NCBI RefSeq assembly: GCF_013388355.1
Contig: NZ_CP058246.1
Location: 3,472,001 to 3,536,000, forward strand
Direction: 5' to 3'
DNA: 64,000 bases
Source: Flavobacterium sp. LPB0248
GTDB lineage: Bacteria; Bacteroidota; Bacteroidia; Flavobacteriales; Flavobacteriaceae
Shown here piece by piece: positions 17,842-26,754 of this stretch. The stretch's first letter is position 1. Each line of letters opens with the position of its first letter. The notes below the pieces were generated by a model. The model was not told the DNA's origin, searched no databases, and worked only from the letters and a program-made list of their open reading frames with translations. The translations under genes and the position numbers were made by a program.

Positions 17842-19236
17842 ATGTTGTCAAAGTCTAGAATGCATTTCGAAATTTCGGAGAGGAAGATATTACTCCTTGC
17901 TTTTGATGCTGTTTTTATTTTATTTGCTTTATATCTGTTAAGCGCGATATTTGATTATCATTATTTCACCTTCGATTTAAATAGCTCGTACAGTATACTT
18001 TTATTCGTTAGCTATCTTTATGTTTTTGGTGTAATTTTCGAAATCTATAATTTGCAGGTAGCAAGCAATCATCTTCAGATTTTGCAAAATGTCATTTTTA
18101 CTGCTACTGCCACTGTTTTGGCTTATTTATTTACACCAGTTCTTTCTCCTGTATTGCCCAAACAACGATTGGTAATTGCAATATTTTATTTTACAATATT
18201 AATTACATTGCTTTTATGGCGTTTATTTTATTGTTATTTCCTAGCATCTCATCGATTTTCTCAAAATGTTGTCTTGATTTGCGATCAGAGAGAAGTTGAA
18301 GAATTGGTTTTAGGATTGGAGAATGTAGATCCACATTATAAAATTATTGGATTTGTTAACTCTGATTCTATTACAGATGAAAATTTAGATTTTCATTATG
18401 TAAGTGAAATAAAAAAGGAAGCTTTAGAACGTTTCGTGTATACGCATAATGTTTCAGAGATTGTAATTGCTTCTCAGAAAACAGATGGTATTACACCCGA
18501 CTTATATCAGCAGTTGCTTCATCTTTTAGAATCTGGAAATAGTATACGCGAGTATACTCAAGTTTACGAAAGCAAAACACAACGAATTCCAGTTCACCAT
18601 ATAGAAAGAGATTTCTATAGATTTTTTCCTTTTAGCAGAAGCAATAGCAATAAACTTTATTTGTTTTTCGTGCGTCTTATAGAACTTATGTTTTCTGTTA
18701 TAGGGCTTTTAATCAGTTTAGTTTTTATTCCGATAATTTTTGTTTGTAATTTTTTTGCAAATAAAGGGAGTCTTTTCTACACTCAGGAACGAGTAGGGAA
18801 AAATGGAGCTGTTTTTAAGATCTATAAGTTTAGAACAATGACTGAAAACTCAGAGACAAATGGAGCCGTTTTTGCCGTTCATAATGATAAAAGAGTTACT
18901 CCGTTTGGTAAATTTATGCGAAAGTCTAGAATTGACGAATTTCCTCAGTTTATTAATGTTTTAAAAGGAGATATGGGCGTAATTGGACCAAGACCTGAAC
19001 GACCATTTTTTGTTGAAGAAATTGCTGCGGTAATGCCTTTTTATGAAACCCGCCATGTAATTAAGCCAGGGCTTACAGGTTGGGCGCAGGTTAATTATTC
19101 GTACGGAGAATCAATCGACGAAAGTTTGATTAAACTTCAATATGATTTATATTATATCAAGCACAGAAGTATATTTCTAGATCTGAGTATTACTTTTAAA
19201 ACCATTACCACAGTTTTATTTTACAGAGGTCAGTAA
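17842..19236 (+). CDS. Polyprenyl-phosphate sugar-1-phosphate transferase (WbaP/WcaJ type)
   Basis: A 464-aa inner-membrane enzyme that starts glycan assembly by moving a sugar-1-phosphate from a nucleotide sugar to undecaprenyl phosphate. The N-terminal half has four hydrophobic helices and a CoA-binding-like soluble domain (VVLICDQREVEELV). A further helix precedes the catalytic domain at about residues 275-464, with ERVGKNG, YKFRTM near 329, the D365-E366 pair in RIDEFPQ, and GPRPER. Full length for the family. It closes the glycan locus, has a candidate promoter of its own, and meets a convergent gene 3 bases on. The sugar (glucose, galactose or other) is not predictable. Confidence 0.93.
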   Translation: MLSKSRMHFEISERKILLLAFDAVFILFALYLLSAIFDYHYFTFDLNSSYSILLFVSYLYVFGVIFEIYNLQVASNHLQILQNVIFTATATVLAYLFTPVLSPVLPKQRLVIAIFYFTILITLLLWRLFYCYFLASHRFSQNVVLICDQREVEELVLGLENVDPHYKIIGFVNSDSITDENLDFHYVSEIKKEALERFVYTHNVSEIVIASQKTDGITPDLYQQLLHLLESGNSIREYTQVYESKTQRIPVHHIERDFYRFFPFSRSNSNKLYLFFVRLIELMFSVIGLLISLVFIPIIFVCNFFANKGSLFYTQERVGKNGAVFKIYKFRTMTENSETNGAVFAVHNDKRVTPFGKFMRKSRIDEFPQFINVLKGDMGVIGPRPERPFFVEEIAAVMPFYETRHVIKPGLTGWAQVNYSYGESIDESLIKLQYDLYYIKHRSIFLDLSITFKTITTVLFYRGQ

Positions 19237-19239
19237 ACT

Positions 19240-20376
19240 TTAGATTATAATCGGAATTGGTTTTTTGTTGCGAATTGCTGTTCGCACTAAAGCCACTCCG
19301 CTTGTAATGATTAATGGTAAAGTGATAAAGAAATGTGCCTTGTTGATTAAAAACAAAAAGTAAATCACAAGCATTACAAAGTTGATCAACGAAAATCTAT
19401 AAGTCCACAGTTTGTTTTTGAAAATTGAAAACAAAACTAAAATCAATAAAAGCGGACTAAAAAGCAGTACGTTATAATTCATCGCCAGTTCTTGGTGAAA
19501 CGAATAAAATCCCATAATAACGAAGAATATTCCAATTAAAGATAGAATCACAAAATAGATTTTATCGACTGTTTTGTTTTTGGCAAAAATTACAAAAAGC
19601 AAAATAAAAAGATACGTGTAAATGTTATTCCACCAAGATTTAGGGGTTTCTTTTGTAAACTCTAATAGTGTTTTGCTTTTAGCGGATAAAGGTCTGTTTT
19701 GGAAAGTAGTTTTGTCCAAACTGTTTTTTAATTCAAAAGGAAGAAAAATTCGAGACCCCATTTGATCTACTTTAGTTCCAAAAATAATACTGGTGCCTAA
19801 CTGATCGTAAAAATGACCATCAAAGTATGGAAATAAGATAGAACGATAGGTTTTGTCTGTGTCTTCTTTTTTTACAATTACATTTCCGCCTAAAGTTTTA
19901 TTCACTACATCAACAACCATCGAAGTGCAGTTTTTATCGATAAATTTATAAGTATAATAACGCTCTTCGGAATCTAAAACAGCATTTAATTGGTTAAATA
20001 GCTTTTGTTTTAAATCTTGAGAAATCAGTAGCTCCTGTTCATAAATACTTCTTTTTTCGTAAGTGTATTCATTAAAAAAATCAGCAAATGAATGCACAGT
20101 CGCAAAATATTGCAAATCTCCTTTAGCAAACTTCAAAACAAAATTTGGGGTTCTAAAATCAAAAGTTCCGTAATTGTAAACAACGTCAAAATTGTTTACA
20201 GGATCTAAAACTCTAATTCCGGTATGTCCAAAGTAGGAATACGTTTCATTTCCAAGACCGCAAGTCAAAATGCTTATTTTTGCGTCCTTCGATAAAGCTA
20301 AACTTTGGCTAAAGCCAATAAAACTGGATAAGAAGAATAAAATAAAAAATGCTTTTTTGAACATGACAGTTTTCAT
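19240..20376 (-). CDS. DUF4105 (Lnb N-terminal-like) membrane protein
   Basis: A 378-aa protein. It has a signal peptide, with a start at Met1 or Met5 (MFKKAFFILFF). A DUF4105 domain follows: ILTCGLGNETYSYFGHTGIRV with the conserved Gly-His, a later CTSMVVDVV with Cys and Asp, and YNYGTFDF. Four or five helices fill residues 250-370. The domain resembles NlpC/P60-like thiol enzymes, so a cell-envelope hydrolase is possible, but no substrate is known to me. It lies 38 bases after the PorV-like gene and may share its transcript. Confidence 0.75.
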   Translation of the reverse strand: MKTVMFKKAFFILFFLSSFIGFSQSLALSKDAKISILTCGLGNETYSYFGHTGIRVLDPVNNFDVVYNYGTFDFRTPNFVLKFAKGDLQYFATVHSFADFFNEYTYEKRSIYEQELLISQDLKQKLFNQLNAVLDSEERYYTYKFIDKNCTSMVVDVVNKTLGGNVIVKKEDTDKTYRSILFPYFDGHFYDQLGTSIIFGTKVDQMGSRIFLPFELKNSLDKTTFQNRPLSAKSKTLLEFTKETPKSWWNNIYTYLFILLFVIFAKNKTVDKIYFVILSLIGIFFVIMGFYSFHQELAMNYNVLLFSPLLLILVLFSIFKNKLWTYRFSLINFVMLVIYFLFLINKAHFFITLPLIITSGVALVRTAIRNKKPIPIII

Positions 20377-20414
20377 GATTTTAAAATTTTAATTGTTATG
20401 AGGGTTTCTAATCA

Positions 20415-21482
20415 TTACCTAAAGATACCCAAATCTACTTTCAACGAAAAAATATTAGAATACAACGCAGTGCTTTGGTTTCCTAAATCGGTCAGTGCAT
20501 AATCAATTTGTATGCCTTTATATCTAAATCCTACGCCAATATTAGGCTGAAAATTTATTTTTTCGGTATTGTCCAACTGCATTACATTTTGAAAGTTTCC
20601 TGCACCAGCTCTTACAAAAACCAAATCGGTATAGCCAAATTCAAACCCTAGAGCTGGGTCTATACTTACAGCTTTTGAGGAGATGATATCATTGGTTTGT
20701 TCGAATCTCATATTTAAATTAGCAGAAGTTACCAAACTACATTCATTATGAAAATCAAATCGTTTTGAAACGCCTAATTGTGCTTTTGGTAATGTAATTT
20801 CTGTACTTTCTGGTAAAGTATTGTTTTCTCCTGGAATTGCATTTGCAATTTTTTGGTACTCTTCTTCATCAATATTCCAGACGTTATAAGTTGTAGTGAT
20901 GTCGCGAAGCATTAAGCCAAACTTCCAATCATTTCTTTCAAACTGAAGTCCGATATCAAATCCAAAACCCCACGAATTGGCAAATTTTCCAATTACTCTT
21001 CGAATTACTTTAGCATTTACTCCATATTGAAATCCGTCAACAGGCAGTTTACGCGCATAAGAAAAAGTAAAACCATAATCTGCAGTAGAGAAGAGGCTGA
21101 TTCTATTGTAATCAATATTTCCTTGGTTATCGATTAATTGCGTCGTGTCCATGATGTCGTCTACTCCAAAACGAATCATCGAAATTCCCCACGCACTTCT
21201 ATCATCAATCGGACTTGCATAACCTATATAATCGTACTGTGCAATATTGGCAAAATAACTGGCATGCATTAAAGCAATCTGATGATCTTCTAGATGTGTT
21301 AAACCTGCCGGATTCCAGTAAACTGCATTTACATCATTTGAAGAAGCAGTTACGGCACTTGCCATTCCAAGAGCAGCAGCATCAACCCCAATATTCATAA
21401 ATTCATTCGAATATTTTCGAACGCTTTGTGCATATTGAAAAGTACAACTCCAAAATAATAAAAACACTAAATATTTCTTCAA
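20415..21482 (-). CDS. PorV/PorQ-like outer-membrane beta-barrel protein
   Basis: A 355-aa exported protein with a signal peptide ending near TFQYAQS. The mature start RKYSNEFMNIGVDAAALGMASAV, then the AVYWNPAGL motif, is the PorV/PorQ (FadL-like barrel) pattern of Bacteroidota. The C-terminal strand ends in an aromatic-rich LKVDLGIFR. PorV is the shuttle and attachment protein of the type IX secretion system. This copy looks like a PorV-family paralogue rather than PorV itself (inference). A candidate -7 box lies about 43 bases upstream. Confidence 0.8.
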   Translation of the reverse strand: MKKYLVFLLFWSCTFQYAQSVRKYSNEFMNIGVDAAALGMASAVTASSNDVNAVYWNPAGLTHLEDHQIALMHASYFANIAQYDYIGYASPIDDRSAWGISMIRFGVDDIMDTTQLIDNQGNIDYNRISLFSTADYGFTFSYARKLPVDGFQYGVNAKVIRRVIGKFANSWGFGFDIGLQFERNDWKFGLMLRDITTTYNVWNIDEEEYQKIANAIPGENNTLPESTEITLPKAQLGVSKRFDFHNECSLVTSANLNMRFEQTNDIISSKAVSIDPALGFEFGYTDLVFVRAGAGNFQNVMQLDNTEKINFQPNIGVGFRYKGIQIDYALTDLGNQSTALYSNIFSLKVDLGIFR

Positions 21483-21524
21483 CTGATATGTTTTTGCAGA
21501 TCGAGGCCTGTTTTAAATTTTCAT

Positions 21525-21532
21525 CAAAAATA
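21525..21532 (-). promoter_or_regulatory. -7 element for the PorV-like gene
   Basis: On the minus strand this reads TATTTTTG (TAnnTTTG), 43 bases before the start codon at 21482. No -33 box was identified. Confidence 0.4.
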
Positions 21533-21637
21533 TAATATTTTACTCATCTAATAAGTTCCTTTACTTAAATATTCCCAAAGTCGCACTTAGAAATAAAAAA
21601 CTCTCAAAAAAACTCGTTTTTCATCGAGTTATTATAC

Positions 21638-21645
21638 TAAATTTG
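21638..21645 (+). promoter_or_regulatory. -7 element for pssA
   Basis: TAAATTTG fits TAnnTTTG, 28 bases before the pssA ATG. Just upstream, 21611-21630 holds a small hairpin (AACTCG/CGAGTT) in the divergent intergenic region whose role is unknown. Confidence 0.5.
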
Positions 21646-21673
21646 TTCTCTGCCATTATCAAAAATTAAAGCT

Positions 21674-22384
21674 ATGAACATTAAAAAGCATATTCCAAAT
21701 CTAATTACATTAATAAATCTTTTCTGCGGCTGTGTCGCAATAGTTTATGTTTCTCAGAATAATTATTTAATGGCTTTTTATATGGTTTGTTTGGGAATCT
21801 TTTTTGATTTCTTCGATGGCTTTTTTGCTAGATTATTTAAAGTGTCAAGTCCGCTTGGCTTGCAGTTAGATTCTCTTGCAGATATGGTTACGAGTGGTGT
21901 AACGCCAGGATATGTTATGTATAGCATGTTTACTAATAGTGCTCATGAATTTGGAACACATCCAGCAATTCCGTTTTTAGGATTCATTATCACTTTAGGA
22001 TCTTGCTACCGTTTGGCTAATTTTAATATCGATACGCGTCAGACTGATTCTTTCATCGGACTGCCAACACCTGCGAACGCTTTGTTTATTTTAAGTCTTC
22101 CTTTGGTTATTTCGTTTTCAGATTCTCTGATGGTTTTAGAAATTTTAACCAATCAATGGGTTTTATTAGTAATAACATTATGCAGTGCATATATTTTAAA
22201 TGCTGAAATTCCGTTGTTTGCTTTAAAAATTAAAAAATTCAGTGTAAAAGAAAATGCACTTCAAATTGTATTTTTGATTATTTCTGTATTAATGATTGTT
22301 TTTCTTCAGTATATGGCAATTCCATTAATTATTGCTTTTTATGTATTGCTGTCGATCATTAATAATCTTTTTTTGAAAAAGTAA
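21674..22384 (+). CDS. pssA: CDP-diacylglycerol-serine O-phosphatidyltransferase
   Basis: A 236-aa inner-membrane CDP-alcohol phosphotransferase that makes phosphatidylserine, the precursor of phosphatidylethanolamine. The family motif is complete: D48-G49, A52-R53, G62, D66 and D70 with exact spacing. The start MNIKKHIPNLITLINLFCGC is the usual PssA opening. About seven hydrophobic helices. The PssA rather than PgsA assignment rests on the NLFCGC start and the DGFFARLFKVSSPLG form. The next gene begins 7 bases after its stop. Confidence 0.93.
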   Translation: MNIKKHIPNLITLINLFCGCVAIVYVSQNNYLMAFYMVCLGIFFDFFDGFFARLFKVSSPLGLQLDSLADMVTSGVTPGYVMYSMFTNSAHEFGTHPAIPFLGFIITLGSCYRLANFNIDTRQTDSFIGLPTPANALFILSLPLVISFSDSLMVLEILTNQWVLLVITLCSAYILNAEIPLFALKIKKFSVKENALQIVFLIISVLMIVFLQYMAIPLIIAFYVLLSIINNLFLKK

Positions 22385-22391
22385 TTCTGTT

Positions 22392-23246
22392 TTGGCAAGA
22401 AAAACGACTTATCGTAAAACATATTCAAGAAAACCAGCAGGAAGATCTTTTCTGAGTAGACTTTTTCGAGGACTTTTACTGATTTTTTTCGGACTTTTAT
22501 TTATTGCAGTAATTTATCATTATCGCAAAGGACTTGCTTATTACTTAGGTTTTAAAACAGAAAAAGTTTTAGATGAAGATGAGGTTGACAAACATCTTTC
22601 TGATGTACGAAATATTCGAGTTTTAGAAAATCATAAAGGAAAAGTGATTGGAATTGATGTTTCTGAATTTCAAGGAAAAGTAGATTGGGAAGAAGTTGAA
22701 ATTTTAGACGAAAAATATCCCGTTCAATTTGTTTTTATTCGTGCAACGGCAGGAAATGATCGTGTAGACAGGCAATTTAAAAAAAATTGGGAAGGTGCAA
22801 AAGAGAATAAAATAATGCGTGGTGCTTACCACTATTATCGTCCTAACGAAAATTCAATAGAGCAAGCTGATCTTTTTATCAAAACAGTAAAATTGCAGAA
22901 GGGAGATCTTCCGCCTGTTTTGGATATCGAAAAATTGCCTAAAAATCAATCTTTAGACAGTTTGAAAAAAGGATTAAAGCGTTGGCTCGTTAAAGTAGAA
23001 AAACACTATCAAGTTCGCCCAATAATTTATTCAGGAGAAAGATATTATTCTGATTTTTTAAAAGAAGAATTTGGAGATTATTTGTTCTGGATTGCCAATT
23101 ACAACTTCTACAGAGAAAAAATTGAAGATGATTGGCTGTTTTGGCAGTTTACAGAAAAGGCTTCTTTACCAGGAATTAAACATCGTGTTGATGTTAATAT
23201 TTACAATGGCGATTTAGAACAATTGCATTTTATTACAGTTGAGTAG
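22392..23246 (+). CDS. Membrane-anchored GH25 lysozyme-like protein, TTG start
   Basis: A 284-aa protein starting at TTG. No in-frame ATG occurs before the catalytic domain. It has a basic N-terminus, one membrane helix (about 26-43), then a GH25 domain: GID89-VSEFQG, residues D178 and E180 in PPVLDIEK, and a late WQFTEKASLPG stretch. GH25 enzymes cleave the MurNAc-GlcNAc bond of peptidoglycan. The domain should face the periplasm, tied to the inner membrane. It sits 7 bases after pssA. Confidence 0.85.
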   Translation: MARKTTYRKTYSRKPAGRSFLSRLFRGLLLIFFGLLFIAVIYHYRKGLAYYLGFKTEKVLDEDEVDKHLSDVRNIRVLENHKGKVIGIDVSEFQGKVDWEEVEILDEKYPVQFVFIRATAGNDRVDRQFKKNWEGAKENKIMRGAYHYYRPNENSIEQADLFIKTVKLQKGDLPPVLDIEKLPKNQSLDSLKKGLKRWLVKVEKHYQVRPIIYSGERYYSDFLKEEFGDYLFWIANYNFYREKIEDDWLFWQFTEKASLPGIKHRVDVNIYNGDLEQLHFITVE

Positions 23247-23270
23247 TAGTCTTAGTTTTAGTTTCGAGAA

Positions 23271-23498
23271 CTATTTCCACAAAACCAAAATAACAATTAT
23301 TACAAAAGGCAATAAAAGCATTACAGAATATGGATTGGCAAAATTTATAGTATAACCCATCCATTGAATCTTTTTCGGAGGAAGTAATCTTTTGTCTTTT
23401 GGGTTATAATAAAAGCTATTAAAGAAATACCAATTTTTTGGGTCTTTGTGCCAGTTGTCGTAATCTTGCTGAGTTGGTTTTTCTGATTTCATTTGCAA
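23271..23498 (-). CDS. Small DUF5808-like membrane protein
   Basis: A 75-aa protein (or 73 aa from Met3). The soluble part contains WHKDPKNWYFFNSFYYNPKDKR followed by LPPKK and MGYTINFANPYS, the W...FYYNP.D...P...G.TINFANP pattern of DUF5808. It ends in one hydrophobic helix (about residues 56-73). Function unknown. It is convergent with the GH25 gene and separated from lptB by a terminator-like hairpin. Confidence 0.6.
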   Translation of the reverse strand: MQMKSEKPTQQDYDNWHKDPKNWYFFNSFYYNPKDKRLLPPKKIQWMGYTINFANPYSVMLLLPFVIIVILVLWK

Positions 23499-23518
23499 CT
23501 TTTTAAGAATCTTAGATT

Positions 23519-23555
23519 AAAAAAAATGGTAAAAAGAAATTTACTTTTTACCATT
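23519..23555 (-). terminator. Rho-independent terminator downstream of lptB
   Basis: Hairpin AATGGTAAAAAG / CTTTTTACCATT with a 6-8 base loop, followed on the minus strand by a run of T. It lies 15 bases past the lptB stop. Confidence 0.7.
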
Positions 23556-23569
23556 CATATATAACTTTC

Positions 23570-24310
23570 TTAAAATTCAAGTTTCTTTTTACGTAGCTCG
23601 AAGTTTTGTCCAAGATAAACACGACGAACCATTTCGTCTTCCACTAATTCTTCTGGAATTCCAGCTTTAAGAATTCCTCCTTCAAACATTAAGTATGTTT
23701 TGTCGGTAATTGCTAGAGTTTCTTGAACGTTGTGATCGGTAATTAAGATTCCGATGTTTTTATTTTTTAATTGCGCTACAATTCGCTGAATATCTTCAAC
23801 CGCGACAGGGTCAACTCCAGCAAAAGGTTCATCCAATAAGATAAATTTAGGGTCGGTTGCCAATGCGCGTGCAATTTCTGTACGACGACGCTCACCTCCA
23901 GAAAGTAAATCGCCTCGGTTAGTACGAATATGTTCTAAACTGAATTCTTCAATAAGACTTTCCATTTTAGCAATTTGAGCTTCTTTAGAAAGTTTAGTTA
24001 ATTGTAAAACGCTCAAGATGTTATCTTCAATGCTTAATTTTCTAAAAACAGAAGCCTCTTGTGCCAAATAACCAATTCCCTGTTGAGCACGTTTGTACAT
24101 TGGATAATCAGTAATATTTAAATCATCAAGAAAAATATTTCCTTGATTTGGTTTTACCAATCCAACAATCATATAAAAAGACGTTGTTTTTCCAGCTCCA
24201 TTTGGCCCCAAAAGCCCTACGATTTCTCCTTGATTTACTTCAACAGAAATTCCTTTTACAACGCTTCGTCCTTTATAGGTTTTGATTAAATTATCGGCTC
24301 TTAGCTTCAT
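23570..24310 (-). CDS. lptB: LPS export ABC transporter ATP-binding protein
   Basis: A 246-aa ABC ATPase of the Lpt machine that pulls LPS from the inner membrane toward the cell surface. It has Walker A G35-PNGAGKT-42, the LLSGGERRRTEIARAL signature (GERRR form typical of LptB), Walker B FILLDEPFAGVD and the H-loop LITDHNVQETL. The cytoplasmic subunit works with LptF and LptG, not present here. It is monocistronic as far as visible, with a terminator after it and a 231-base intergenic region before it. Functionally linked to the KDO isomerase gene nearby. Confidence 0.95.
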   Translation of the reverse strand: MKLRADNLIKTYKGRSVVKGISVEVNQGEIVGLLGPNGAGKTTSFYMIVGLVKPNQGNIFLDDLNITDYPMYKRAQQGIGYLAQEASVFRKLSIEDNILSVLQLTKLSKEAQIAKMESLIEEFSLEHIRTNRGDLLSGGERRRTEIARALATDPKFILLDEPFAGVDPVAVEDIQRIVAQLKNKNIGILITDHNVQETLAITDKTYLMFEGGILKAGIPEELVEDEMVRRVYLGQNFELRKKKLEF

Positions 24311-24503
24311 TTGTTTAATGTGAAAATTAGATAATTTGAAAATGAGATAATTTTTTTTAAAACTAAATCATGATCAATTTTATAATTTGATTTGAAAAGC
24401 AAAATAAGTGTAAAATATTCAATAGAATGAATCAATTAACAAATTATTGCGTTTTCAAAATTTAGAACTTGTATTTCAAAATTAAATAATTAGCGCATTT
24501 CAA

Positions 24504-24534
24504 GAGAAATTATCTAATTATCAAATTGACACAT
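24504..24534. repeat. Dispersed short repeat, copy 1
   Basis: The 231 bases between lptB and the AhpD-like gene hold no gene. The segment reads AGAAATTATCTAATTATCAA then ATTGACACATT. Its reverse complement is nearly the same as 55408-55438. A degraded related stretch (AATTAGATAATTTGAAAATG) lies at about 24326-24345. Probably a dispersed intergenic repeat of this genome. Confidence 0.45.
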
Positions 24535-24541
24535 TTTCTAA

Positions 24542-24892
24542 TTATTTGCCTTGCTCTTCTAGTGCTTCCCAGAATTCGTAAGCTCTTCTTAAGTGAGGAA
24601 CTACAATTGTTCCTCCAACAAGAGTGGCAATTCCCATTGCTTCCATCATTTCTTCTTTAGAAACACCTTCTTTATAGCTAGTTTCTAAATGGTATTTTAC
24701 ACAGTCGTCACATCTTAAAACTGCTGATGCTACCAAACCTAAAAGCTCTTTTGTTTTTACATCAAGCGCACCTTCTGCATACGCATTGGTGTCAAGGTTA
24801 AAAATTCGCTTTACAATTTTGTTGTTGTCAGCAAGCAGTTTTTCGTTCATTTTAGAACGATAGTCGTTAAATTCTTGAACTATATCAGACAT
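24542..24892 (-). CDS. Carboxymuconolactone decarboxylase / AhpD-like protein
   Basis: A 116-aa protein of the CMD family. It has the redox motif C61-DDC-64 with H68 (CxxCxxxH), as in AhpD-type peroxidase partners and YurZ-like proteins, and the MMEAMGIATLVGGT helix. Peroxide defence is possible, but many such small proteins have no tested role. It overlaps the end of tatC by 8 bases and so belongs to the kdsD-tatC operon. Confidence 0.85.
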   Translation of the reverse strand: MSDIVQEFNDYRSKMNEKLLADNNKIVKRIFNLDTNAYAEGALDVKTKELLGLVASAVLRCDDCVKYHLETSYKEGVSKEEMMEAMGIATLVGGTIVVPHLRRAYEFWEALEEQGK

Positions 24893-25703
24893 TTTCTTCT
24901 TTTAATTTATTTTTATAAACAATCTTCGAAATTAGAATACTAACCTCATAAATAAGCAGCATCGGAATTGCGACAATAGTTTGGCTCACAACATCTGGTG
25001 GCGTTACGATTGCGGCAATAATTAAAATAATTACGACGGCATATTTCCAATATTTTCTTAAGAATTGAGGAGTTACTAATCCTAATTTTGTTAAGAAATA
25101 AATAGCAATTGGAAGTTCAAAAAAGATCGCACTTCCAAGAATACTTGTTTTAACCATTCCCATGTAAGATTCTAGAGTGAACTGGTTTTTTACAACATCA
25201 CTGATAGAGAATGTGGCAACGAAGTTTACCGACATCGGAATTACAACAAAGTATCCAAACAATACTCCTAAGAAGAAAAGTAAGGAAGATACGAAGATGA
25301 ATAGTTTCGCATTTTTTCTTTCTTTCTCATAAAGTGCAGGGCTGATAAACTTCCAGATTTCCCATAAAATATAAGGGAAACTTAAGATGAAACCTGCTAA
25401 AAGACACATCCAGACAAAAATATTTACCTGGCCTTCCATCTCAGTATTTTGAATAATGAAGTTCAGTTCTGTAATACAGATGCTGTCTGCAAATCCTAAT
25501 GAATGAGATAAGTCGCAAAACCAAACATACGTAAAGAATGTTGGTCTAATTGGACCTAAAATAATTTGATCAAATAAATAATCACTAATAAAATAAGTAA
25601 CAATTGCCATGATAATTGTTGCAAGTGTACTTCTAACCAATAACCATCTTAGTTCTTCAAGATGATCCAAAAATGACATTTCGCCAAGATTTTTCTTTGC
25701 CAT
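24885..25703 (-). CDS. tatC: Sec-independent protein translocase subunit TatC
   Basis: A 272-aa inner-membrane protein with six helices. TatC is the receptor for twin-arginine signal peptides. It starts with the typical MSFLDHLEELRWLLVRS cytoplasmic segment and carries the PFVxxx-like MSFLDHLEELR and the AGFILSFPYILWEIWKFISPALYEKERK region, which is the most conserved part of the family. The acidic FxxE site is in the first periplasmic loop. tatA genes are not in this window. Its ATG overlaps the stop of the kdsD-like gene (TAATG). Confidence 0.95.
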   Translation of the reverse strand: MAKKNLGEMSFLDHLEELRWLLVRSTLATIIMAIVTYFISDYLFDQIILGPIRPTFFTYVWFCDLSHSLGFADSICITELNFIIQNTEMEGQVNIFVWMCLLAGFILSFPYILWEIWKFISPALYEKERKNAKLFIFVSSLLFFLGVLFGYFVVIPMSVNFVATFSISDVVKNQFTLESYMGMVKTSILGSAIFFELPIAIYFLTKLGLVTPQFLRKYWKYAVVIILIIAAIVTPPDVVSQTIVAIPMLLIYEVSILISKIVYKNKLKEENV

Positions 25704-26668
25704 TATACGATTCCTTCTTTTAAAATGTCATGTAAATGTAAAACTCCTTTATATTCTCCGTTATCCGCAACGATCAATTGTGTAATCGAAAAGTCTTCTA
25801 AAATATTTAATGCATCGACAGCCATAGTTTCAGACGAAACTACTTTTGGATTTTTAGACATAATATCCTTTGCAGTTAAGTCCGCAATACTATCTACGTC
25901 GTTTAGCATTCTTCGGATGTCTCCATCAGTAATAATTCCAACAATTTTATTGTCTTCAATTACTGCAGTAACTCCTAATCTTTTTTCAGAGATTTCAAAA
26001 ATTGCTTTTTTGATAGAAGTTTCTGGAGTGACAGCCGGTTTTAATGAATGCTCGATCATGTCTTTTACACGAAGCAGTAATTTTTTTCCTAAAGCGCCTC
26101 CTGGATGATAAACCGCAAAATCTTCGGGTTTAAAATCACGCATTTCCATTAAGCAAACAGCCAATGCATCGCCCATTACAAGCTGTGCTGTTGTACTATT
26201 TGTAGGAGCTAAATTGATAGGGCAGGCTTCTGTGTCAACAGTTGTATTTAAAACTAGATCAGAGCCTTTTGCTAAAAATGAAGTTGTGTTTCCTGTAATG
26301 GCAATCAAAGTATTTCCGAATCTTTTTAATAAAGGAACAAGGACTTTAATTTCTGGACTATTTCCGCTTTTAGAAATGCAGATAATCACATCATCATTTT
26401 GAACCATTCCTAAATCACCGTGAATAGCTTCTGCTGCATGCAAAAACATAGAAGGAGTTCCAGTTGAGTTAAAAGTAGCCACCATTTTTTGAGCAATGAT
26501 CGCGCTTTTTCCAATTCCTGTAACGATTAGACGGCCTTTAGATTCGTATATGCGTTGGACGGCTTCGTAAAAATTTTCGTCCAAAAAATCAATTAGTTTT
26601 GTAATTGCTTCACTTTCAGAGAGTATTGTTTTCTTGGCGATCGCCAATATATTTTCTTTTGTGATCAA
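25703..26668 (-). CDS. kdsD: KpsF/GutQ-type arabinose-5-phosphate isomerase, TTG start
   Basis: A 321-aa enzyme converting ribulose-5-phosphate to arabinose-5-phosphate, the first step toward KDO for LPS. An N-terminal SIS domain (RLIVTGIGKSAIIAQKMVAT, then ICISKSGNSPEIKVLVPLL) is followed by two CBS domains (VKDMIEH... and AKDIMSKNPKVV...). I start it at TTG 26668 (MITKENIL after initiation), giving the family length. A longer ATG start at 26764 would lie upstream of the -7 box at 26723-26730 and inside the divergent recQ gene. First gene of kdsD-tatC-AhpD-like. Confidence 0.88.
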   Translation of the reverse strand: MITKENILAIAKKTILSESEAITKLIDFLDENFYEAVQRIYESKGRLIVTGIGKSAIIAQKMVATFNSTGTPSMFLHAAEAIHGDLGMVQNDDVIICISKSGNSPEIKVLVPLLKRFGNTLIAITGNTTSFLAKGSDLVLNTTVDTEACPINLAPTNSTTAQLVMGDALAVCLMEMRDFKPEDFAVYHPGGALGKKLLLRVKDMIEHSLKPAVTPETSIKKAIFEISEKRLGVTAVIEDNKIVGIITDGDIRRMLNDVDSIADLTAKDIMSKNPKVVSSETMAVDALNILEDFSITQLIVADNGEYKGVLHLHDILKEGIV

Positions 26669-26722
26669 AACAGAATATTTAAAATTTGTATGTATAAAAG
26701 AAAGTTGTATCTTTATGTGTTG

Positions 26723-26730
26723 CAAATTTA
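26723..26730 (-). promoter_or_regulatory. -7 element for the kdsD operon
   Basis: The minus strand reads TAAATTTG, a perfect TAnnTTTG. Transcription would start near 26716, 48 bases before the TTG start at 26668, which supports that start. On the + strand a weaker box TATCTTTA at 26709-26716 could serve recQ, so the two promoters interleave. Confidence 0.55.
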
Positions 26731-26754
26731 TACAAAATACCATTAATATAGAGA

